Assembly (NCBI RefSeq): GCF_905171775.1
Contig: NC_053495.1
Span: forward strand, 111,489,764-111,553,763
DNA length: 64,000 nt
Origin: Rana temporaria
Taxonomy: Eukaryota; Chordata; Amphibia; Anura; Ranidae
Direction of reading: 5' to 3'
A program made the position numbers and the translations under genes. Below the pieces are notes generated by a model. It saw only the letters and a list, made by a program, of their open reading frames with translations, ran no database searches and was not told the origin of the DNA. The number at the start of each line of letters is the position of its first letter. The first letter of the stretch is position 1. Of the stretch, positions 20,796 to 32,229 are shown in pieces.

Positions 20796-21881
20796 ATGAG
20801 CTCCCTGATTTACAAAATGGCGCTGCGGCGGCCTGGAAGACACGCGGAGACAAGCGGGACCCCGGTAAGATCCCCCCCCAAGACACCTAAAGCTATGGGA
20901 AAGGAGGCCCCTAAGGACATGGTGTACTATTCACAAAAATTGAACGGCCTAGCTGATCGCCCCTCGGACGAGGAGCTGGACGCCACACCTGACATCTTTA
21001 ATACACTGGCGCCGGGGCCTTGCTCTGCCCGGACCTCACAGGCCTCAGCACAGGTAACGCATGCAGAGATTGCAGGCGAGGAGGAGGAGGACGAGGGCGC
21101 TGAACAACCCACACTAGCCCAGATATTGCAGGCAGTAAATAAGTGCACAGCCACGGTGCAGACACTGCAGCAACACTTTGGGGGGCTGAAGGAGGAGGTG
21201 GGACTGATCCGGCAAGACTTTCAGAAAATCAGAGAGCGCACTACTGCGTTGGAGAGTCGAGTAAGCGAGGTGGAAGACAGGATGGCCCCCCTCGTTAGGG
21301 AATTGCAGGTCACGGCTGGAATCGCGACAGCTAATGAGAACCATAATGAAGATATTGAGAACCGCTTGAGGAGGAGCAATGTTCGCATAGTGGGACTACC
21401 AGAGAAGACGGAAGGCCGTGATCCCACTGCATTTGTAGAGGCCTGGCTGCAAGAGGTTTTTGGCAAGGACGCCTTCACGCCCTTTTACTCAGTAGAGAGG
21501 GCGCACAGAGTACCACCTAGGCCTCTCCCTCCTGGTAACCCGCCACGCACCATGCTAGCCAAACTGCTTAACTTTAAGGACAAGGAAATCATTCTGAGGC
21601 TGGCCAGAGAACGCCGTAATGTCCAATTTAATGGAGTGAGGGTGTCATTCTATCCCGACTTCTCTGCGGAAGTACAGAGGCGCAGGGCCAAATTTGGAGA
21701 GGTGAAGAGAAGGTTGCAACGCCTGCGAGCTAACTACGCGATGCTCTACCCTGCTAAGCTCCGGATCATTGCAGGAGGCAGGGCCCAATTCTTTGAATCA
21801 GCTACGGAGGCCTCATCATGGCTGGACCGGAATGAGCACCAGATTCGACAAGCGGAGGACCCAGGTGCGGATGCGGACTGA
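20796..21881 (+). CDS. ORF1: LINE ORF1p (L1 ORF1-like RNA-binding protein)
   Basis: A 361-residue protein that would coat LINE RNA. The N-terminal 100 residues are Pro/Thr/acidic and disordered (EEEEDEGAEQP). Residues about 105-185 form heptad repeats (QTLQQHFGGLKEEVGLIRQ, TTALESRVSEVEDRM), a trimerising coiled coil in L1 ORF1p. An RRM-like domain follows (RLRRSNVRIVGLPEKTEGRD, AFVEAWLQEVFG, FYSVERAHRVPP). The C-terminal domain contains TMLAKLLNFKDKEIILRLAR and YPDFSAEVQRRR. The frame is uninterrupted. Later ATGs, such as one at 20895, could also serve as the start. Confidence 0.87.
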   Translation: MSSLIYKMALRRPGRHAETSGTPVRSPPKTPKAMGKEAPKDMVYYSQKLNGLADRPSDEELDATPDIFNTLAPGPCSARTSQASAQVTHAEIAGEEEEDEGAEQPTLAQILQAVNKCTATVQTLQQHFGGLKEEVGLIRQDFQKIRERTTALESRVSEVEDRMAPLVRELQVTAGIATANENHNEDIENRLRRSNVRIVGLPEKTEGRDPTAFVEAWLQEVFGKDAFTPFYSVERAHRVPPRPLPPGNPPRTMLAKLLNFKDKEIILRLARERRNVQFNGVRVSFYPDFSAEVQRRRAKFGEVKRRLQRLRANYAMLYPAKLRIIAGGRAQFFESATEASSWLDRNEHQIRQAEDPGADAD

Positions 21882-22517
21882 TGTGCTCCGAGTTCATGGA
21901 CTGCAGAGTTTGATGGTAAGCCAGTTCATTTTTTCATTTACTTACCATTAGACTGTGGGTTTACCTCTGCCATTACACGCATGGTCTAAGGACCGGGAGA
22001 ACAATATATGCAGAATTTTTTTCTGTTCAGGAACGGGGCGAACTGGTTATTTCATATTTTATTTCCTGATCTTGCCTGTTCCACATGCGATTTGGATCAC
22101 GCGAGGAGTGGCATGTTGAGGGCAAAGGTTATGCCCAGCGGCTCCTGACCGCAAAGTTGATGAGTTTTTTTTTCTTTCTGGTGCTACTGACTCTGTTCCC
22201 CTTTTTTTTGGATGCCGCTCTCTACTACCTACGCCCAGTGGTGCTTCCGCTCCGGACTCACGCTACCTGCCGCAGAACTGTGTTGGGCAGTGGGGCACGG
22301 ACTACTACTCTGCAATGGCCCACCTCTGACTGTTTGAAGCTGCCGACCCACGTAACACTCTTTTTTTTGCCTTTTTATTTTTGAGCTCCCGGGAGCTTAC
22401 CTGCTCTTCCTGGAAAACATTGTGTGAAGTGACGCCGTTAGGCGAGAGGGGGAGACACAGTGATCTTAATGGCGGGTGGAGGGTTGATATGTCATATAAT
22501 GATGCTTTAATGGAGGA

Positions 22518-25500
22518 ATGATGTCTGGAATTGCTGTAATCTCATGGAATGTTAGGGGCTTGGGAGAACCACTTAAACGGACTATGGTTTCCACCTCCCT
22601 TAGGAAGCACTTTCCAGCTATTTGCGTTTTGCAGGAGACACATTTAACTCCGGACACTAGGTCATGGCTGGGATTTGCTTGGGCAGGCTGGACCTATCAC
22701 TCCACTCACACCTCATATTCAAGGGGTGTGAGTGTATTGATACATAAATCCCTAGATTTTCACTGTATAGACTCTAAGATTGATCAGGAGGGAAGATATG
22801 TGTTTCTGCTGTGCAGGGTATACCAACTGTCATTCATTCTGGCTGCAGTATATGTTCCTCCCCTGTTCAGTCCGCAGATACTGCGGTCCCTCCTTGCTTT
22901 TCAGCTATCAAATCCTGGAACCCCACTAGTGGTAGTGGGGGATTTTAACAGGATTATGAATCCATACTTGGATAGACACCCCCCCCCCCCCCCCGGGGGG
23001 ACGACTAGGACAGCCATGGCTAAGTTTATGGAGGAGGTAGGCTGGGTGGATCCCTGGAGACTGAAAAATCCCCTCGAGAGGCAATTCTCTTGCTTCTCCA
23101 AGACACATATGTCTGTCTAGGATAGACTTGTGCTTGTGCTCAGCCTCTGCCACACAATATGTTGAGGATATACATTACCTTCCCCGGTGCGTCTCGGATC
23201 ATTCCCCCGTTTTACTTTCTCTGAGGGTCAGGCCTCTTACTACTCCGTGGAACCGTGGAAGCTTAATGCCTTTTGGCTCAACCTCTTCCCTTCTCATGAG
23301 AAAATTGAAAAGGACATAGTGGCCTACTGGCAGAGACATGCAGATCATCCTGGAACAGACACTGCCTGGGATGCTTTTAAGGCCTTCTTGAGAGCAAGTT
23401 TTATTGCTGAGGTGAACGCCATAAAACACAACACGACCGAACAGAGGGACCAGGTAGCACTGATGGTAAAACGCTTAGAGGCGGAGTACATAGCTAATTC
23501 GGGGGAGGGCTCTCGGGAGGCGTGGATAGCGGCTCAGGACGCATTGACTAGACTAGACGCTTCCAGGGCTGACAGAAAACGTTTTTTTTCAAAAATGGCG
23601 TTCTATGAGGAGGGGGAGCAAACGGGCAAACTCTTAGCCAAAATAGTTCAATCACAACAGACGTCCCCATCTATCGGAGCTCTTAGGACAGAGGGAGGTA
23701 GGCTGGTTAACACCCCCGACCTGGTGATGAGGGAACTGGCCAGATTCTATGCTAGTCTATATGAATCAAAGCAAACACATACTGGAGAGGAGACTCGGGA
23801 TTTTCTGCAAGGGATAGAGCTACCGTTTTCAACGGAGTCCCAGGCGGAGTCCCTTGAGACTCCCATCACCATTGAGGAGATGACGGAGGCTGCCAATTAT
23901 TTTCCCAATTCTAAGGCACCGGGGGATGATGGCATACCAGTCGAAGTGTACAAGCAGTATGGGAGCGTTGTGCTCCCGAGGCTGCTTCAAACTTTGAATG
24001 CGGCCAGAGAGGCACGACGACTTCCGGATTCCATGAGACAAGCAAGCATAGTTCTCCTGCTTAAACCAGGAAAGGATCCATTGGACCCTGGTTCCTATAG
24101 GCCAATTTCACTTTTACAAAGTGATATAAAAATACTAACAAAGGTCTTAGCAACGAGGCTGAATAAGGTGATCTCGGCGATAATACACACAGATCAATCA
24201 GGGTTCATACCGGAGCGATCTACAGCTATTAATCTGAGGAGATTATTTGTTAATATGCAATCGACGGCGGATAGCGGGGGGATAGAGCATTGCTGTCTCT
24301 AGATGCCCACAAGGCATTTGACAGCATTGAATGGCAGTACCTGTGGGCGACATTATCTAGATTTGGGTTCGGGCCTGTGTTCCAATCCTGGGTGCGGCTC
24401 CTGTATGACTCCCCTCTGGCGGTTATTAGGGAGGAGGGCAGAGTGTCTTCTCCCTTCCCGCTGTACAGGGGGACTCGGCAGGGGTGCCCTCTGTCACCCT
24501 TGCTGTTCGCGGTTGCCATAGAGCCGTTGGCGGCACTGGTGCGCTCTGACCCCCTAATCAAGGGATTTCAGTACGGATTGACACATGAAAAAATTATGCT
24601 CTACGCGGACGATACCATGCTACTACTAGGCGATACGTCGGGCTCTCTCCGGGAGGCGATGTCGGTAATTCAGACTTTCGGGTCCTTTTCGGGCCTATTG
24701 ATAAATTGGACTAAGTCCGCAATTATGCTTTTGGACGCGTCGAGTCCGCAGGATCGCACGTTGCTTGACATCCCAGTGGCGACTAAATTCAAATACCTGG
24801 GCGTTTGGGTTACCCCTCAACCGCTCGATTATGTCACCCTAAATCTCACTCCCTTGATAGGCAGGATTAGAGACAAAATTAAAATATGGTCAAAATTGAA
24901 AATGTCCCTAGTTGGTAGAGTGAACCTCACGAAAATGGTATTTATGCCTCAGTTGTTGTATATTTTGCACAACACCCCCATGGTTGTCCCCCTCAGGATT
25001 TTTAGAATTATTAACTCCCTGTTCAGGGCGTTTCTCTGGCTTAATAAACCCCCCAGGATTAAGTTAGAACAACTACAAAAACCAAAGGAGGTGGGGGGGC
25101 TTGCTCTCCCAAACCCCTGGGTGTACTACCTGGCATCACAACTACAACATATAGCCCGGGCTATGAGTAAGGGACGGGGGGACCCGGTGGTCGACATAGT
25201 AAATCACATGACAGACATGGATAATATGGTAACTGGTCTCGAGTCGTTGCAATGCGCTAAGTCCAATAAACTTCTCCCTACATACGCATTAATGCAGAAA
25301 GTCTGGAATAAAACCCGCCAATTACAGAACATAGAGGGGTTTACAGGTCACAGCCCAATTTGGAACAACCGATACTATGAGGAACTTCTGTCTCTGACCT
25401 GTGGTGAGCAGTGGAGGAGGTATGGGGTTACACACTTGGTGCATATCTTCTCTGGGGGCCGTCTGCTTTCTTTCGCGGAGCTCCGAGAGAAGTTTGATCT

Positions 25501-26296
25501 TCCTCAGACAATGTATTTTTCCTACTTGCAGTTGAGGCATGCCATCAGGGCCCAGGCTGGAAACAATCCTTGGATATTGTCCCCTGCCCCGATCTTCCAC
25601 TTTATGACTGGGATAACTAGCTTTAGGGGCTTCATTTCAAGCTCGTATGCCATGCTACTGACAGCTTTATTGCCGGCCCTCCCCTCTAGGGTGGTGGACT
25701 CCTGGGAAAGGGATGTGGGTGTTTTTGAGGAGGAACAGTGGGAAGAAGCATTACTAGCTATACAGGGGGCCTCTCTCAACGTAGCACACCGTTTGTCACA
25801 ACTATACATTGTTCTGTGGGTACATTTTACCCCGGCCAGATTGCATAGGATGGGGCTGACTGAGGATGACAACTGTCCTAGATGTGCTAGGGACCATGGT
25901 GACCTCATCCATTTGATGTGGCGGTGTCCCAAGCTGCATCTATACTGGACGGGGGTTCTCACAACACTGAACGGTGTATTCATGATTCAAATACCACAAA
26001 CCCCTAAAGTATGTATACTGGGTATCATAGAAGACATCCCACTGGCAGATAACCATAAAAAGGCGGTTGGCAGGGCCCTTTTCCAGGCCCGCAAACTAAT
26101 CCTAAGGCACTGGAAGGACGCGGAGCCCCCAAGGTTGGGAGAGTGGATAGCCCAGATGGGATCCACTCTCCAGGCAGAGAAATACATCTATCAACACAGG
26201 AAAAGGTGGGGCAGGTTTGAAAAGTTGTGGGCCCCCTGGTTAAATTCCCCGGGTTTAGCTCCACTTGAGCTGGTGCTGGACAGGTTGCTAATGTAA
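22518..26296 (+). pseudogene. ORF2: LINE ORF2p: APE endonuclease, reverse transcriptase, C-terminal zinc motif (frameshifted)
   Basis: Endonuclease-polymerase for target-primed reverse transcription. The start ATGATGTCTGG is at 22518. The EN domain shows ISWNVRGLGEP, LQETHL, VVVGDFNRI and, after a frame break at about 23112, VSDHSPVLL. An 8-bp direct duplication (CCGTGGAA twice, about 23246-23261) returns the frame. A third break lies at about 24295. RT motifs: NSKAPGDDGIPVEVYK, GSYRPISLL, SLDAHKAFDSIEW, RGTRQGCPLSPLLF, and the catalytic YADD at about 24602. The C-terminus has CPRCARDHGDLIHLMWRC, the CCHC-like motif of L1-type ORF2. A C16 tract at about 22979 encodes a proline run between EN motifs and may be an expansion. 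Confidence 0.9.
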
Positions 26297-26819
26297 GGGG
26301 TCAGGGACGATGACTTAAGACTGGATCTGAGGCACTTTGTGAAGGGGGGGAGGGCAGGGCATAGCACCCTCGTATACAATGGAGTGGGGCCAGGAGTGTG
26401 GGAGCTTACTGACATTCATACATTGCTTTAATGTAAAATGAGCTGGTTTACCGGGCGGAGAATGTAGCATTCCGGAAGTTTATGTGTGGCTTGTTTTTCT
26501 TGTTATTTTATTATTTTACGCTTATGCATGGATGTACTAAAGAGAAGGAGAAATGAAACTGACGTAATATTTGTAACCATGCCTTGTTGTTATACTATTC
26601 AATAAACATCCTTTTTTGAGAAAATACCACCAAAAGAAAGCTCTATTTGTGGGAAAAAAAGGACGCCAATTTTGTTTGGGAGCCACATCGCACGACCGCG
26701 CAATTGTCTGTTAAAGCGACGCAGCGCCGAATTGTAAAAACCCCTTGGGTCATTTAGCAGCATATTGGTCCGGTCCTTAAGTGGTTAAAGGGAAGAGGAT
26801 CAACTTAGAAATCCTCTAA

Positions 26820-27300
26820 GGCCCCGTACACACGACCAAACATGTATGCTGAAACTGGTCCGCGGGCCAGTTTCAGCAGACATGTTTGGTCGTGTGTGGG
26901 CGCGAGCGGGCCGAATTCCAGCAAACATTTGCCCGCCGGGCCTTTTCCCAGCGGACAAATATTCCTGGACGTGTTTTAAAACCGTCCGCTGGAATCCTGC
27001 CCGCTCGGACATGTACGGTCGTCAGTACAGACCTACCGTACATGTCCAGGCGCCCGCCGTCCCTCGCATGCGTCGAATGACTTCGACGCATGCGTGGAAG
27101 CCTTTAAATGGCAGGCCCGCCCACGTCTCCGCGTCATCGTCGCGGCGACGACGCGGACACGCCCCGCGTATTGTTTACGCACGGACTTCTGTACGATGGT
27201 GTGTACAACCATCGTACAGAAGCCCTCTGGCAGACATGTACGGTGAAAACGGTCCGACGGACCGCTTTCACCGTACATGTTTGTTCGTGAGTACCCGGCC
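26820..27300. mobile_element. Palindromic Harbinger-type MITE (481 bp)
   Basis: Ends GGCCCCGTACACACGA and TCGTGAGTACCCGGCC, flanked by TAA on both sides (26817-26819 and 27301-27303). Much of the element is self-complementary, so open frames across it on both strands are artefacts. The same family occurs at 37581-38059 and 52331-52787. Confidence 0.85.
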
Positions 27301-27339
27301 TAATTGTCATATATGTATATTTTTTTCATATATACATTT

Positions 27340-27412
27340 TATTTTTTGTGGTTATTATAAAAGTTGTTTGTTTCTGTGGTAAGGATTCCCTAAATCTGAT
27401 ATAGGGGAATGC
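27340..27412. repeat. Inverted repeat partner of 19163-19235
   Basis: Exact complement of the sequence at 19163-19235. It lies between the Harbinger MITE and the second Penelope-like piece. Confidence 0.85.
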
Positions 27413-27830
27413 AAGTTTTTTAAGAGCACTATCTAATACGTGTGCACATTTATATATACACATATATTCGGTGGATTGTCAATAGAGGCGATATGTACTG
27501 GGGCTAACAATTGCAAATAGTGCCCAGAAGTAGGTGGATAGAGATTAACCACCAGGGTAGCGCAATCTATATACTACGCTCATTTTTCATTTTTGGACAA
27601 GACAACATAGAGTGTCTTGCACCTTTCTTTCTGATTGCAGCACACCCACCATTACAGAATAATTTTGGTTTTCCTTTTGCCCCAGCAACACTCGTATCGT
27701 ATACATTTAAATGCAGCTCAAAAAGCTGCAATTACTGCAAACACATTAAAACGGGCCAGCTAGTTCATTCCTGGTCTACCAACAAATCTTTTCATATCCA
27801 ACATTTCATTAATTGTAACACCAAGCAGTG
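27413..27830 (+). pseudogene. Penelope-like element: linker region before the GIY-YIG nuclease (fragment)
   Basis: Within 27690-27825 the plus strand encodes a cysteine-rich stretch with KCSSKSCNYCKHI, then a Ser/His segment and FHIQHFINCNTK. This matches the conserved region between RT and GIY-YIG of Penelope-like elements. No nuclease follows; sequence changes at about 27830. It may be the remainder of the element broken at 19165, or a different copy. The strand and order allow the first reading. The DNA at 27413-27660 has no identified function. Confidence 0.65.
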
Positions 27831-27904
27831 CTGGGACAAGGCCATTTGGTGCCCAGGGCGAAGATGGCAAACTTGCGCCCCCCCCCCCCGTTTTTAAGAA
27901 ATGC

Positions 27905-29990
27905 TTTCATTTGATGGGGCAAACTGGCAGCGCACTGGTGGCAATTGCCCCATCAATTGATGGGGCAAACTGGCAGCACACTGGCGGCAATTGATGGGCA
28001 CACTGGCGGCAATTGATGGGCACACTGGCAGCAATTGATGGGGCAAACTGGCAGCACACTGGCGGCAATTGATGGGGAAAACTGGCAACACACTGGCGGC
28101 AATTGATGGGGCACACTGGTGGCAATTGATGGGCACACTGGTGGCAATTGATGGGCACACACTGGCAGCAATTGATGGGGCACACTGGAAGCAATTGATG
28201 GTTACAGTGGCTGTGTTTGATGGCACAGTGGCTGAGTTTGATGGGCACAGTGGCGACAATTGATGGCACAGTGGCTGCGTGTGATGGGCACAGTTTCTGC
28301 ATGTGATGGGCACAGTGGTTCCGTTTGATGGCACAGTGGCTGCATTTGATGGGCACAGTGGCTGCGTGTGTTGGCATAGTGGCTGCGTGTGTTGGCACAG
28401 TGGCTGCGTTTGATGGGCACAGTGGCGATAATTGATGGCACAGTGGCTGCATGTGATGGGCACAGTTTCTGCATGTGATGGGCACAGTGGCTGCATTTGA
28501 TGGCACAGTGGCTGCGTTTGATTGGCACAGTGGCTGCGTTTGATGGGCACAGTGGCTGCTTTTGATGGCACAGTGGCTGCGTGTGATGGGCACAGTGGCT
28601 GCGTGTGATGGGCACAGTGGCTGCGTTTGATGGGCACAGTGGCTGCTTTTGACGGGCACAGTGGCGACAATTGATGGCACAGTGGCTGCATGTGATAGGC
28701 ACAGTTTCTGCATGCGATAGGCACAGTGGCTGCGTTTGATGGCACAGTGGCTGCATTTGATGGGCACAGTGGCTGCGTGTGTTGGCACAGTGGCTGCGTG
28801 TGTTGGCACAGTGGCTGAGTTTGATGGCACAGTGGCTGAGTTTGATGGCACAGTGGCTGAGTTTGATGGCACAGTGGCTGCTTTTGATGGGCACAGTGGC
28901 TGCTTTTGATGGGCACAGTGGCGACAATTGATGGCACAGTGGCTGCGTGTGATGGGCACAGTTTCTGCGTGTGATGGGCACAGTTTCTGCGTGTGATGGG
29001 CACAGTGGCTGCGTTTGATGGGCACCGTGGCTGCTTTTGATGGGCACCGTGGCTGCTTTTGATGGGCACCGTGGCTGCTTTTGATGGCACCGTGGCTGCG
29101 TGTGATGGGCACAGTGGCTGCGTGTGATGGGCACAGTGGCAGCGTGTGATGGGCACAGTGGCTGCGTTTGATGGGCACAGTGGCTGCGTTTGATGGGCAC
29201 AGTGGCTGCGTTGGATGGGCACAGTGGCTGCTTTTGATGGCACAGTGGCTGCGTGTGATGGGCACAGTGGCTGCGTGTGATGGGCACAGTGGCAGCGTGT
29301 GATGGGCACAGTGGCAGCGTGTGATGGGCACAGTGGCAGCGTGTGATGGGCACAGTGGCTGCGTTTGATGGGCACAGTGGCTGCGTTTGATGGGCACAGT
29401 GGCTGCGTTTGATGGGCACAGTGGCTGCGTTGGATGGGCACAGTGGCTGCTTTTGATGGCACAGTGGCTGCGTGTGATGGGCACAGTGGCTGCGTGTGAT
29501 GGGCACAGTGGCTGCGTGTGATGGGCACAGTGGCAGTGTGTGATGGGCACAGTGGCTGCGTTTGATGGGCACAGTGGCAGCGTGTGATGGGCACAGTGGC
29601 AGCGTGTGATGGGCACAGTGGCAGCGTGTGATGGGCACAGTGGCAGCGTGTGATGGGCACAGTGGCTGCGTTTGATGGGCACAGTGGCTGCGTTTGATGG
29701 GCACAGTGGCTGCGTTTGGGCACAGTGGCTGCGTTGGATGGGCACAGTGGCTGCTTTTGATGGCACAGTGGCTGCGTGTGATGGGCACAGTGGCTGCGTG
29801 TGATGGGCACAGTGGCTGCGTGTGATGGGCACAGTGGCAGTGTGTGATGGGCACAGTGGCTGCGTTTGATGGGCACAGTGACTACGTTTGATTGGCACAG
29901 TGGCTGTGTTTGATGGGCACAGTGGCTGCGTTGGATGGGCACAGTGGCTGCGTTGGATGGGCACAGTGGCTGCTTTTGATAGGTTGCATG
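27905..29990. repeat. 2.1-kb minisatellite
   Basis: A tandem array with units GGCAATTGATGGGCACACTG (about 20-21 bp) on the left and GATGGGCACAGTGGCTGCGTTT (22 bp, with GTGT, TTTT and GGAT variants at the end) over most of the length. Some units lack one G and are 21 bp. The unit contains no stop in the complement, which explains several overlapping open frames up to 700 codons on the minus strand. Blocks of several units recur (compare about 29220-29450 with about 29450-29760), a higher-order structure. Confidence 0.96.
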
Positions 29991-30318
29991 ACTCATTTAA
30001 AATAACACAAAAAAAAAGTGATCTGACATTTTTTATTAATAAGTGCTGGTCACCTCACCTCAGTCAGCCCCCCAAGAGCCCCCCCCCCCCCCACTAGCCA
30101 TTTTATTATCTGCTTACTTTACAGTTCAGTAGTCCGTTTTGTAGCAAAGACACAGGTTCCAGCTAGAGCCAGGCAGGCTCCTCGTCCTCGTCGGCTGCTC
30201 CTCTTCTCTAGCTCCCAGGCTGTGAGTCACATCACAGGCAGCGCCGACACAGCTCCCTGGGCAGCCCTCGGAGTCCTCCATCTCCCACCTTGCCTCCGGC
30301 CGTGAGTGGTGTGACGTC
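29991..30318. other. Unassigned DNA right of the minisatellite
   Basis: Contains a C-run at about 30079 and GC-rich sequence. No gene, terminal repeat or RNA was recognised. Confidence 0.4.
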
Positions 30319-30531
30319 CTGTTTGACAGGTTTGATGTAATGTCTGTCTATTGTGCATGTCCTCTCTATTCACATGATGCCTGCACAGTTTCCTGACATA
30401 CATATATATTTGTATTCTTTCACGTATATATATTTCCTTTTGACGGGTTTGTTGTAATGTCTGCCTGTTGTGCACATTACTTCTATCCATATGATGTGTC
30501 TATACACACGATCTGCCTGCACAGTATCCTG

Positions 30532-30593
<62 letters not shown>

Positions 30594-31263
30594 TTTTATT
30601 CATATATCCTGTTTGACAGGTTGATGTACTGTCTGTCTATTGTGCATGTCATCTTCATTCACACTATGCCTGCACAGTATCCCGACATATATATATATAT
30701 ATATATATATTGTAATGTTTGGGGGACCAGCTTGATCGCAGGACACAGGCTTCTTAAATCAAAACTGAGGTTTATTAAACTTAAATGGCTTAGCAGCAGC
30801 AAAAACAAAAGAAATAACCGACTTGTACAGCTCAGAACTGCTATCGCAGTTAAACAGTCCTTCCAGGTAAGTCCTTCAGTAGCAGGTTTTTAGGCAGGAC
30901 ACTGCCAAGTCCTTTCACAGCTTTTCATAGCTTCCACAGCTTTCCTTGTCCACCATTCACCATGCATTGGACTCTCCTACACTCCTCCACTCTCACCTGC
31001 ACTTCCTGTCTGCTTTAAACTACTTCCTTAGACAGGTGCATTAACCCTTTCCATTCCCTTAAAGGCACCACAGTCCAAACAGAGGGGAAATATAACGTCC
31101 TTCCAGGACCCAGCCATGGCGTCCTGTACAATATATATATATATTCTTTCACGTATATTTCCTGTTTGACAGGTTTGTTGTAATGTCTGCCTATTGTGCA
31201 CATTACTTCTATCCATATGATGTGTCTATACATGATCTGCCTGCAGAGGTATCCTGACATATA
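30319..31263. repeat. TA-rich long-unit tandem repeat interrupted by a solo LTR
   Basis: Copies of a 90-120-bp unit begin CTGTTTGACAGGTT(T)G and continue TGTAATGTCTGYCTATTGTGCA. They start at about 30319, 30436, 30609 and 31153. Most are followed by a TA run (30541-30590, 30687-30710, 31131-31144). The unit reappears at about 51577 on the far side of the nested Tc1/hAT block, so the whole block sits inside this array. Confidence 0.85.
30711..31130. mobile_element. Solo LTR related to Gmr1-like element 2, inserted in a TA run
   Basis: 420 bp with TG...CA ends. The start (TGTAATGTTTGGGGG) and end (GTCCTGTACA) match the ends of the 655-bp LTRs (TGTAAACTTTGGGGG and GTCCTGTACA). The interior also shares layout, with CCAAACAG and TCCAGGACCCA near the right end. 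TA repeat lies immediately on both sides. No internal coding region remains, as expected after LTR-LTR recombination. Confidence 0.85.
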
Positions 31264-31594
31264 CAGTACAGACCAAAAGTTTGGACACACCTTCTCATTC
31301 AAAGAGTTTTCTTTATTTTCATGACTATGAAAATTGTAGATTCACACTGAAGGCATCAAAACCATGAATTAACACATGTGGAATTATACATAACAAAAAA
31401 GTGTGAAACAACTGAAAATATATTTCATATTCTAGGTTCTTCAAAGTAGCCACTAGGGATGAGCTTCGCGTTCGATACAAACGTATGTTCGACTCGAACA
31501 TTGGTCGTTCGATCGTTCGACGAAACCCGAACAAAACGGGTCGTTCGCGCCAAATTCGAGTGACGTAAAACGTCCCATAATTCACTGCGGCGTT

Positions 31595-31745
31595 GAGCGC
31601 TGATTGGCCAAGCATGCTGTATGTCCCGCATGCTTGGCCAATCACAGCGCGCCAAAAACGAAGAGCCATAATTGGCCAAAGCCAGGGTGGCTTTGGCCAA
31701 TTATGGCTCAGGGGGATTAGTACACGCCCCACACTATAAAAGGCA
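31595..31745 (+). promoter_or_regulatory. hAT promoter: paired CCAAT palindrome and TATA box
   Basis: TGATTGGCCAAGCATGC and its inverse GCATGCTTGGCCAATCA (about 31598-31645) form a palindrome presenting two CCAAT boxes. TATAAAAG lies at about 31735. The same pairing of CCAAT-type sites with a TATA box occurs near the left ends of the two later hAT elements. Transcription would start about 30 bp further on; this is inference. Confidence 0.65.
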
Positions 31746-31846
31746 GCCTGCACGGCGGCCTCGTGTAGTGTGTTCCGGCTTTGTTAGAGACAAGTCAGAG
31801 AGACAGTTAGAGAGAGAGAGAGATAGATAGAGACACAGTGTCTTTT

Positions 31847-31851
31847 CTACC

Positions 31852-31893
<42 letters not shown>

Positions 31894-31975
31894 GCAGATA
31901 GATAGATAGATAGGCAGATAGATAGGCAGATAGATAGGCAGATAGATAGGCAGATAGATAGGCAGATAGATAGGC

Positions 31976-32021
<46 letters not shown>
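31847..32021. repeat. GATA/GGCA microsatellite
   Basis: About 175 bp of GATA repeats with a central part alternating GATAGATAGGCA. Confidence 0.97.
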
Positions 32022-32022
<1 letters not shown>

Positions 32023-32229
32023 GCAGGAAGGCTAGTCAGTATAGTTTAATCTACAGTTTGTAGAGAATATATTCACATCCCTAGGAGTTGTCAATATATT
32101 TATAAACTGTATAGCTCAGCTAGATCTGCTATTAGTATCTGTCAGGCAGGAGTTTGTTCTACATGCAGTGCTCTAACGTGTTGTATTGCCTGCATTAGGG
32201 ATTAGCTTTAAAATATTACTCTGTGTTAT

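Larger units (their letters stand above)
20591..26621 (+). mobile_element. L1/Tx1-like LINE, full length, with 16-bp target duplication
   Basis: A 6.0-kb non-LTR retrotransposon. The direct repeat AAATACCACCAAAAGA flanks it (20575-20590 and 26622-26637), so both ends are defined. It begins GGGGGGCGTGGCC and has a 5' UTR of about 200 bp, an ORF1, a spacer of about 640 bp and an EN-RT ORF2. An AATAAA lies just before a short tail ending CCTTTTTTGAG. There is no poly-A tail. ORF1 is intact; ORF2 carries three frame breaks, so this copy is recent but inactive. Confidence 0.92.
19750..26784. mobile_element. TTAA-flanked non-autonomous element split by a LINE
   Basis: TTAA lies at 19746-19749 and 26785-26788. 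The termini are related inverted repeats (CACTTCCGGACC on the left, GGTCCGGTCCTTAAGTGG on the right). The body includes GC-rich arms and a stretch beginning ATAGCGCAAAAAATAAAAACCG. That stretch recurs in the element at 44054-46169. Without the LINE the element is about 1 kb and non-coding. TTAA duplication points to piggyBac or Kolobok; the sequence alone does not decide. Confidence 0.72.

Noticed and set aside
26846..27382. A 178-codon plus-strand frame and overlapping minus-strand frames
   Set aside because: They lie within a palindromic Harbinger MITE; opposite-strand frames mirror each other.
27894..29996. Very long minus-strand open frames (up to 700 codons)
   Set aside because: They are translations of a 22-bp tandem repeat in all frames, with no domain, no start context and no non-repetitive part.
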